From CAYNNP01 sp964398215 (GTDB taxonomy: Bacteria; Planctomycetota; Planctomycetia; Pirellulales; Pirellulaceae): a stretch of 19,085 nt of DNA. Location of the stretch: contig CAYNNP010000124.1 of the NCBI GenBank assembly GCA_964398215.1, positions 1 to 19,085 of the forward strand. Direction: 5' to 3'. The position numbers and the translations under genes are program-made. The notes under the pieces were generated by a model, which was not told where the DNA came from, ran no database searches, and worked only from the letters and a program-made list of their open reading frames with translations. Numbering within the stretch: the stretch's first letter is position 1; each line of letters opens with the position of its first letter. Below, piece after piece: positions 8,701 through 17,700 of the stretch.

Positions 8701-11700
8701 CCAGATTGTGAATTCGTCCAGTGCTCCACTCAGGAATTGAGTCGAGTTGAATGGACCATTGGCAGCCGAGACGATTTGTCCAACGACAAGGTTTCCTGGG
8801 GCGACCTCTAATGGTACTTGAGCGTCTAAATTTATGTTGCGGGTGCCTTGGGAAACACCATCGATGAACAATTCATGCGTTCCCGCCTGAAGGTTTCTCG
8901 TAATCGCAATGTGATGGTATTGGCCATCAGCAAGATTTGGAATACCGAACCAGTCAGATGTGTATTCTTGCGCGTCACCACCGTCGTGAATCCTTAAGAA
9001 AGTTCCACTGACCGCCACCACAAACTGATGCGATTCTTGATCGCTTGCGGCACTGAATACACCTTGCAAATCGGACGAGTCTTTCTTCAACCAGAACGTT
9101 GTCGTCAGGTTCGTGGCACCATCGAGCACTTCGTTGGAAAGCTCCAGCACATCATTGTCAAATTCAGCCGCATGGTGAATCAGGCTGGTCGTTTGCCCAG
9201 ACGGGTCGGTAATTTCAGCGGTCACTACCAAACTTGGCACATCGGCCAATCCCGGATCGGTGACAACAAGGTTGCCGTTGCTAGATCCATCAATCAATAT
9301 TTCACGGGAGAGGTCGGTGGTTCCCAAATTCGGACCGATGGTGATCGCTTGGCCTTCGGTGATTCCGCTAAGAACACTCGGCACTGTGGCTTCAGGATTC
9401 ACATTGGCTCCAAAGACAGGAACGCCAACGTTTTCGACAACCACCGATGTGACGCCATTATCTACCAGCGTTTCACTGACCGTGTCGGTATCAGTCGCCC
9501 AAGTCAAATTTGTTCCAACAAGCGGAATGTCAAGAGCCGTGAGTGCAACTACTTCGACGTTGTCCAGCAGGACTGTGTTGTCCGCGACACCACCAGGATG
9601 TTCAAACCGCAAGACCATCGTTTCATCGGTGGCAACAATCACATCGCTCTGAACAGCATTCCAAACCGGCGTACGCGTTACATCATGAGTAGCAACAATC
9701 TCCTGGCCACCAAATGTGACGCGCAATCGTGCAACCGCGTTGCTTACGTATCCTCTTTCGTTTTCCAAGAATCGAACTTGGTACTGCTCGCCGGGTACGA
9801 GGCCCGTAATCGTTTGTTCAATGAACTGTTTTGAGCCCGGATTTTGGATGAATCCAACCTGGCTCCCATCCGGAGCAGGTAATCCATTCAACCATGCCGT
9901 CGCCAGTGGATTAGTTGGATCATCATTCCAAAGCGGTTGCTGGCTAATTTGTCCTGGGTTCAAGATCGTCAGCGTGCCAATGTCGGCTTGCGACACGGTG
10001 CCTTGACCGTAACGCACTGTCAGAGCTCCAGCACCGACATTGTTGTAATAACCGATGGCGATCCGGTACACACCTGCTTGCAAATTGACGGTGCCCACAC
10101 GATTTTGCGTAGGATGGTTGCCGCCATTGTTGACGACAATATCGGATGCTTCGAACACACCGTCTTGATCCAAGTCAATATAAATCAGGCTTCCGTCGTC
10201 ACTGCTGGTTCCAAAGGTGATATCGCCAGCTTCTAACTCAGCACCCGAACCGGCTTCTCCAATGGTGATGTAGCCCTGAATGATGGCAGCGGTGAAGTTC
10301 CCGCCCGCACTTCCGTTGACACTGTCAATAGCTCCGGTGCTCGGCCAATCCACGACCGTGTTTAGCTTGTTGGTCACAACTGGCGACTGAGTTGCCGGAT
10401 TCAACAGGCTGGACGTATTGGTCGGGTTTGGATCGATGCTCGCATCGGTGAATGGAGCGGCACTGGTAGTGGAATACCAATTGATTGTTAGGCCATTCTC
10501 ACGGCCTACTCCAGTCGAGGTGTCTGAGTTCGTGTCATTCCAAAACGGAATGCTCGAGTAGAATGTGTTGTTGATAACCGGTGTTTCTTCAAAACTGGCA
10601 TTGCCCAGCGGAGTTTGGTAGGCAAGCTCACCAAGAGACTGGACTGCCGATCCAGAGCCTTCGTTCAACTCCCAAAACGCGACTTGTCCAGCACCAATTG
10701 TTTGCAGTGATGCCGTCGTCGCCGTGGCCAGTTCTGCTGAAGTTAAGGCCCGGTTCCACACTCCTACTTCACTTAGATTGCCATCGAAGAATTCCGAACC
10801 GAAGGTCCTGCCAATCGCAAAGTTCGACGTACCTACAATATCCAAACCTGCAGCGGACGCCGAATTCACATTGATACCATCTACAAACAACCTTCGGTTC
10901 GTTCCATCGAAAGTGGCTGCGACATGGTGCCAGTTTCCGTCGGTAAGGTTTATCCCGTGATTGCTTAGCAAATCGGGGCCTGAGATTTCAAAATCATTTG
11001 CCCACCAGAAATTCAACAAGCCACCATCGGCAGTCGTCCTTATGCCAAGGGCTTGGTTTGTAGCCCCATAGTTGCCCCAGCCGATGATCCCACCGAGGTG
11101 GTTGGTGTCGGGCTTGATCCACGCTGACAACGTGTAATTTGAGTTTCCAACCGGCAGGCCTTCGATCGGCTGATTGCTCGTCAGCACAGAATCCGTTCCG
11201 TTGAAATCTATCGATGTACGTGTGCGAGTGATATCGATTGAATCGCCTTCGTTGGCGATCAAGTTCGTGTTCTCTGCAAGGCCTTCTACTGGCAGATACA
11301 GCGTTTCCAAGTTGGTCAAAGATTCAAGAATCGCTTGGTTGCTTTCCAGGAATGGATTGATGTTTGTGTCGCGTAGATCCAGATAACGCAAATGCTCCAT
11401 CGTGGCAATGATTGATATCGCAGAGTCATCAATCGATGTTCCTCTCAGATCAAGCGTCTCTAAATACCTGGCATTTTCAAGAATAGAAATGTCGTTGATC
11501 TCTGGAGAGTGCGCGATGAATCGGTCCAACGAAGCAATGTCGCCCTCTGTAATCGATTCATGGATCGTCGGGCGCCCCGATGGTGTGAAGGTCACCCGTT
11601 GACCAAGCGAGTTCGCGACAGCCGCGCGCAATTCAGGCTCCAGCCCCAATTCGGACGAGACGAGCGAAACGTCGTCAATAAACCAGTCGTCATAGACCCG

Positions 11701-14700
11701 TGTGAAGTTCCACCATGGGTGAGGAAATGAGTCGCCCGTCGAAACAAATCGGAATTGGAACGTCGATGTCAGTGCATCCTCAGGTAATACGATACTGACT
11801 TGTTGAAATTCGGTCATATCAGGACCGCTACCCAGGTGCCGATTCAATTCGACCCACAAGGCGGATTCGTCGGGACGATACTGAAGAATTAGATCGTCGC
11901 CAGCCTCTGGTGAATCATCGTTTCCGGTCCGCTGGAACGAGTACTGCAATATGGTTTCTCGCGACACGGACAGGTCAACTGGATCTGCCGTCAGGACGTC
12001 GCTGCCATCCAGGTTGGCTGCTCGGTGCCCGCTGGGTTCGTTGATACCTCGGGTTGTCACGCGTGCACCCGACGCCGCCCAAATGGGGCCGAATTGCGAC
12101 GACTCGAATGCGTCTGCCAGCTTTGTAACGTCGTACTCTGTGGTGATCACAATCGGATCAAGCTCGCGCAGGTCGTTCCCAAAGGACAGCTCACCTACCG
12201 GCACATCGCCGACGAGCGAATCGGCAGAGTCTTCGTCAATGACCTCGATAGCTTCTGCGGTAATCTGATCCGCTCCGCTACCACCAAAGATACGATCAAG
12301 CTGATGATTACCTACGATCGTGTCGTCCCCGTCACCGCCGTAAATCTCGTCGCGATCAGGGCTTCCATCCGTTTCGATGATCTGTTGTTGACCGCGAATC
12401 GGCGCACTCACATCGACTTCGAATGGGGTCTCCGTCGCGATCGATTCAAAGTCAGCAGTTTGGTAGAATCGAATCGCAGCGATTTCGCCTTGGAACGGAC
12501 CGAAACCGCTAAGCCCCGTTCCACCACCATGAGTTCCTTCCACTCTTCCAATTCCCGACTGATCTGTACCTGCCCAGTCGTTCAATCCAGGGGCATCGAT
12601 CGGGGATCCGACAGCAACTCCGTCGATGAACAGTTGCAACTGATTGTTGGCACGATCAAATGTTGCGACAGCATGTACAAACTCAGATGTCTGCGTGAGC
12701 ACTTCACTGCGAAGCTCGAAGTGCAATCCGGCGTTCTGCTGAATAGCGTACAGGACACGGTAACCTCCAGTAGCTTGTTCGATATTGATCGATATCCCAC
12801 TACCGGTACCACCGGTCTCAAACAAGACCTCGTTGCCGGTCAAATCGCTGGGGCGGAACCATACCTCCCAAGCCCCGGAATCCAAACTTGGATCACCGGC
12901 AAGTCCTTGCAAAGACGTGAAGCTGCCACCACCGGTTCCGTCGAACAGGTAGGCCTGAGAAACGCCACGGTTGCTTTGAACGTTGGTTACCAATGTCGCG
13001 CCAGTCAATGTCGATTGGAAAGGCCCACCATCCCAGACTAAGTCCGTCGATTGTGCTGCGTCAAAGTCCAATACAGGTGCTGGAGCGTCAGAGTACACAC
13101 GCAAGTAGTAGGTGCCTGCCGTGATGGTTCGCAAATCAATATTGGCGCGATTGGTGATCAACTGCAGCCCATTTTCGTCCAGCAAGTCGGCTTTTGTGTC
13201 ACCCGACAGGCGAATCACGTCGCCTTCTATGCCGTCGCCAAGCGTCGTGAATCGGAACCAACGTTCTCCAGAAGCGTCGATGGTGAATGGGTCGCCAGCG
13301 TCATCAAAGATCGACGATCGCCCCGTTCCGCGATCGGTGATGAACGATCCACTGCCGGCTACACTGAAGTTCTCCAGGGAATCGAATCCGATTTCTTGGA
13401 TTCGGTTCGGGTCACCACCACCATTGACTGTGAACACCACCCCACTGCGGCCATGTGATTCGATCAAAAGATCGTCAAATCCATCACCTGTCACATCTTG
13501 CGATGGAATCGACCCGATCGCACTGAGCGTTGTCTGCGGCAATTCTTGGACGGTCAAGGTAAGATCAAACAGCAAGTCATTGGTTAACGCGGCGTCGAAG
13601 GCAAAGCCCAATCGCAATCCATCTCGGAAAGCGCTGATTGGGAATTCTGCCAGTGCCGAAGACTGGAGTTCAGCGTTGAGCTGGAGAACGAGGTTGTCGA
13701 TCGCGCTAATTAGGCTTGCCGCCGCTGGAATCTCTACATCAATCAACGTCTCGACAGCAAATCCTTCTGGGCGGGAAAAGGTTGTGTCGCCAATGACACT
13801 TTGGACTGCTTGGATCCCTTGCAATGAAATCGTATACGTCGCAGTTGCGGGCTCATTGATTCTGATAGCAGCGTCACTTGTGCCAACTACTGTGACCGCC
13901 AACGGTTCCGGCAAAATCGATTTTGCGTTGCCAATGAAGGGAATCCTAAACCCGCTTTCGATCGTTGTGTCCAGTTCGATTCCTTCCAAGACAACGTCAG
14001 CGTCGGATCGAACGATTGTCGTGCCAAGGTCGTCTAAGATCGAAGAAAAGACGTAAATCCGTCCTTCATCATGGACAGCCAAATCGCCTCTTCCATCGAC
14101 TAGCCAATCACCACCAGTGAAATCAAGCGGTGTGTTGCTGAATTCGGAAATGCTGACATCCGGACCACCTTGCAAAATCTGGCTTGGGTCCAGGTTTCCC
14201 AACGCGATGTTTACGCGACCGCCATTTCGATAGCCGAAATCATCAAGCCCGTCATTGTTAAGGTCGCCCAAAGCTTGCGGATTGATGGTGTCGTCGAAAA
14301 CAAGCGACTGGTTGATCGTGAATGCAAGATCCGAAAAATTGTTGTCGCTAGGCCCAACGGTTGACGTGCCAGTTCGAGTTAGATCTTCAAACGCAAACAC
14401 CGTTGAGTTGTTTCTGATGAAGGCGAGCATTTGATCCAATTCGCCAAGGTTTCCATCGCTGTTGGAGAACATCGGAGCGTTTTGAGTTGGACCGTAGTAC
14501 AAAGCAGGGTTAGCAAGGAAATCTGAAACAGTACCATTTGGGATCAGGTAGAACGAGTATTCCCGCCCTGCAATCAGCGGCACGGTCGCGGTTGCTCCGG
14601 GGTTCACTAGCGAATCATCAAAGATCAACTGGCCACTACTGATTGCTTGGACAGCGTACGCTTGTTTTTCGGTGACCGGATTTGCGGTCACAAGCGAAGT

Positions 14701-17700
14701 GTCGAAGACACCAAAACTGTACTGAAAACCGCCATTGTCTTGGCCAATCGTAAACTCAAGGTCCACAGTCGTTCCGACCGCTCCGGCGACTGTGAATGCA
14801 CCAACGGTACTCTCGAATGTCGACGACTCGCTAGCAGTTGCACCGAAATTGATTGAATTGAGGAAATTCTGCAGGGCAGATGAATTGACGTCATTGATCG
14901 TTACCACATCCGTGTCAATTAGCAGGTGCCCGTCAACATTCAAACTTCGTGTATCAGCGACGATGATGTCATCCGTTCCATCGCCATCGACATCCCCACC
15001 AACTTCGATCGATATTCCATTTCGATCGTTGATGCCAAGATCGGTTGTGGAAAGTGTGTGAAGCGATGAGAAAGCGTCAACGGCAAACGTACTACTGTCG
15101 AGTTGGGGCAATCCGTCAGTGATGTCATGTCCTGAGAAAACATAGCCCACTACATCAGGATCATAACGCCATAGTTCTTGATCATCTGCTTGTTTGACAT
15201 AGAGAGATTCTGATGTTGTGACCAAAGCTTCTGGGTTTTCCGGCGCTAGTCCCGCGTCGGCTGCGACCAAAACAATGTCGACACCATCGTATCGCCACAG
15301 GTCGCCATCTTTGCCAAAGACCAGTTCGCCTTTGAAATTGCGTAGATTATACGGATCATCGATACCTATTCCGTCGCGGTCAACCACGCGAGACACCGTG
15401 GTGTCACCAGCACGCAAACGCCAGAGCTGGCGACCTTCTGGGCCACCGACGGCGGTGAAGTAAAGCGCATCGCCGACCACCGTCAGATCCTCAGGAAGGG
15501 AACTAGACAGCCCTGGCAAAATGTCGATCGGCGTCGCAATAGGAGTGGTATCCAGATCGGTCACACGCCACAGCTCAACTCCCGTTGCATCGTTACCTGG
15601 TGCGCTTTCACCACGCAGAATCAACTCACTTTCACCAGTCGACGGGTTGAATATATGGAACGCACCATCATCGCCAGCAACCGGCTCGAACGCCGGACTA
15701 TGTCCCGCCTGAACCTCAGTAAGCGTAACGCTCTGAACACGCGGGCTAAGTGCGTTATGCAATTGAGGATCAAAATACTGATACTCAATTTCAAATCCGG
15801 CTTGGGTAGCGTTGTGGAGCGCACGAACTTCCAAGTCACTCAGCGCACGGTCATAGATATAAACTTCATCAATAAACTGTGCGAATTGTTGATTAGTTCC
15901 GAAGCGATTCCCAATCGAAAACACATTACTTTCGGCTTGGCGGTCACTATCACCAACGTAAAATCCATCAACAAAGAACTCGGTAATCCCGTTGCGACCG
16001 ATCGCTGTTATCTGATGCCATTCATCTCCCCATGCTGTAATAGGAACATTGTATCCGGAGTCTCTAAAGTTTGGTGACGAACTATTATCCCAGAATCCTA
16101 GGTCTGTGCTGTTGCTCTGGATAATCACATGGTGATCAGTGCCTTGTCCCCGAAAGAGTGTGTTGAAGTCTGGAGAATCGACGACGCCCTTGACCCACGC
16201 TGACACCGTAAACTCATCACCAGTTTCCACACCGCTTGCGCCAATTGTCACCACTGAGCTGGTGCTATGGAATTCGGCGGCGTTCCCACTAATTCCTGCT
16301 GCGGCGGAAGAGACTCCGAAGATGGAGCCAGCGTCATTCTGATTGCCGGAAGAGTCTTCGCCTAAGTTAGAAGAATCAAAGCTGTAGTGAACAATCGCGC
16401 CCGTTGGTGCTCCGGTTTGCCAAGAGACAGAATTGCCATTTTGTTGATCGATCCTAGCATTCACTGCCTTGAATCCCTCAGCAAAACTATTGTCGCTTAT
16501 AAACGTGCCAGCTGCCGCATCATAAAGCCCTTCCGATGAACTCAGGTAAGGCACTTCGATTCCATTGTTGTCAATAAACGTTCCCATCTGAAAGCTGTTA
16601 GGAGAAAACTGAGAAAAGGAGTTTTGCTCGACAAATGTATCGCCCACAAGCTTGCTCAGTTTGATGATCGAATTCGTCTGACCTGGTGCATTCGTTTGCG
16701 TGGCAACCCAAATCTCTCCGTTCGCCACGGTACCGGCAACGATCTGGTCATTGAAGTTATCGACCTCAACCGCTCCCTCAGGCGAAAGTTCATACACGGT
16801 GCCGGCCGTCGAAATTTCGAGGTTGTCGTGATACGACTCTGTTCCTGAGACATCAAAAGCAACAGGCCCAAAAGTAACTGCCGTTTGGCCACTGATCAGT
16901 TCGGACTCGGTAATGCTATTGAATCCATCTCCCCTCAGCGTATAGGTCACCTCGATCGCGGGCGGTGATTGAATGATGTCGGTAACAATCACTTCAATCG
17001 TCATTGCACCAGTCGGAGTGCCGGACAGACTGGTGCCGAACCCAGCAGTCGAACTTGGAGAGTTTGGAGTAAAGAATTCATTGTTGGCCCCATTCGATTT
17101 GTTTGTCGAAACACGGTACTCCGACAAAAACTGACCCGTCGTTGAGAACAAAGCAAGACCCGCAGTCGATGTTGCGAAACCTGCTGTTGCGATCGGATAA
17201 TTGAATCCAAAATCAACCGACACGCTATCTCCCACGGCGCTCAGTGAAGCACCCTCGTTCCACCTGAATCCAGCAGTCCCCGTCCCTGCGTTGATGTGTA
17301 ACTGACCGGTGGTAGTGTCGACGATCGGCGCATTGTTGGCCTGGCTGAATATGTCGACAAAATCATAGGACTCCGGAAAATTATTGGACGAATACTCATC
17401 TAGAATCCCACTGTCGTTGTGGAGTGCGTAAACACTCTGTCCATCAATCAACAAGATGTCGTCTCGAAAATCCAACGCGGATGCATCCAATTCATTTTCA
17501 GCATTGGGCCCGATCTGGATCAATTCGATGACCGCGTCGGCTCTGGCATTCAGAGTTCCCGATGTGGTGCTCGATGAGATCAATAGATCTGCGTTGCCAT
17601 CTGTGTCGTATTGCAGCACCGATGCGGAGACATCCAGAGTTGAAAGTTGCGCATTGCTGAGCGTAAATTCGCGACTATTAAAGTTGTTACCAGTGGTACG

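Noticed and set aside
12025..13041. Plus-strand open frame of 338 codons
   Set aside because: It lies entirely antisense to the RTX 2, LamG 2 and PPC-like domains. Its translation has no domain pattern and an Arg/Ser/Cys-rich composition typical of shadow frames.
13112..14056. Plus-strand open frame of 314 codons
   Set aside because: It is antisense to the FG-GAP and beta-rich part of the giant gene, rich in Ser, Pro and Asn without recognisable motifs. The opposite strand is clearly coding.
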